Positions 6,397 through 6,446 of a stretch of 6,446 nucleotides of DNA are shown piece after piece; position 1 is the first letter of the stretch, and every line of letters starts with the position of its first letter. The translations under genes were made by a program, and so were the position numbers. The stretch comes from CAXGUU01 sp964012875. Its GTDB lineage: Bacteria; Pseudomonadota; Gammaproteobacteria; Ga0077536. Where the stretch lies: assembly GCA_964012875.1 (NCBI GenBank), contig CAXGUU010000195.1, positions 1 to 6,446 on the forward strand, given 5' to 3'. The notes beneath the pieces were generated by a model, which saw only the letters and a list, made by a program, of their open reading frames with translations, was not told the origin of the DNA and did not search any database.

Positions 6397-6446
6397 CGGA
6401 GTGGACGGGACTCGAACCCGCGACCCCCGGCGTGACAGGCCGGTAT
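6394..6446 (-). tRNA. tRNA-Asp (GTC), 3' part, cut by window edge
   Basis: The minus strand reads the 3' two-thirds of a tRNA. The anticodon arm is CCGGC-CTGTCAC-GCCGG, with anticodon GTC at 6436-6434. The variable loop follows, then the T arm GCGGG-TTCGAGT-CCCGT, the acceptor strand CCACTCC, the discriminator G and an encoded CCA (6396-6394). It matches E. coli tRNA-Asp closely, including the G-U pair in the T stem. The D arm and 5' acceptor strand lie beyond the right edge. From memory, a tRNA cluster next to ppiD is common in gammaproteobacteria. Confidence 0.95.

Overview
The window looks like a chromosomal segment of a gammaproteobacterium. The evidence is moderate-to-high GC, a FabI very close to the E. 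coli protein, a full-length PpiD-type periplasmic folding factor, a tRNA-Asp almost identical to the E. coli one with its CCA encoded, and a dipeptide/peptide-type ABC importer beside fabI. From memory, Pseudomonas aeruginosa has a similar neighbourhood (hupB - ppiD - fabI - nppA1A2BCD peptide importer), so this reads as a conserved housekeeping locus rather than an island. The species cannot be named from the sequence.

Layout. Positions 1-3322 (minus strand) hold the proximal part of an ABC importer operon: a large solute-binding lipoprotein (3322-1172), a DppB-type permease (1175-198) whose start overlaps the previous stop by 4 bases (ATGA), and the first 58 codons of a DppC-type permease (175 to the left edge, GTG start). 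The ATPase gene or genes would lie beyond the left edge. Positions 3323-3467 are a compact divergent promoter region serving the importer (leftward) and fabI (rightward). fabI occupies 3468-4250. A 48-base gap follows, and then ppiD runs convergently (6203-4299, minus). Positions 6204-6393 are a 190-base non-coding leader between ppiD and a tRNA-Asp gene (minus strand, cut by the right edge).

How it works together. The importer would capture peptides or peptide-like compounds at the cell envelope and pass them through the DppB/DppC pore. FabI performs the last reduction of fatty-acid elongation in the cytoplasm. PpiD is an inner-membrane-anchored periplasmic chaperone with a parvulin domain. 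FabI and the importer share a regulatory region but have no obvious biochemical link.

No mobile element, CRISPR array, phage gene or wholly new system is visible. The points most worth a second look are the solute-binding protein that carries both a lipoprotein signal and a C-terminal membrane helix, the overlapping divergent promoters with an inverted repeat, four alternating copies of one hexamer upstream of ppiD, and natural FabI variants at positions linked to triclosan sensitivity.
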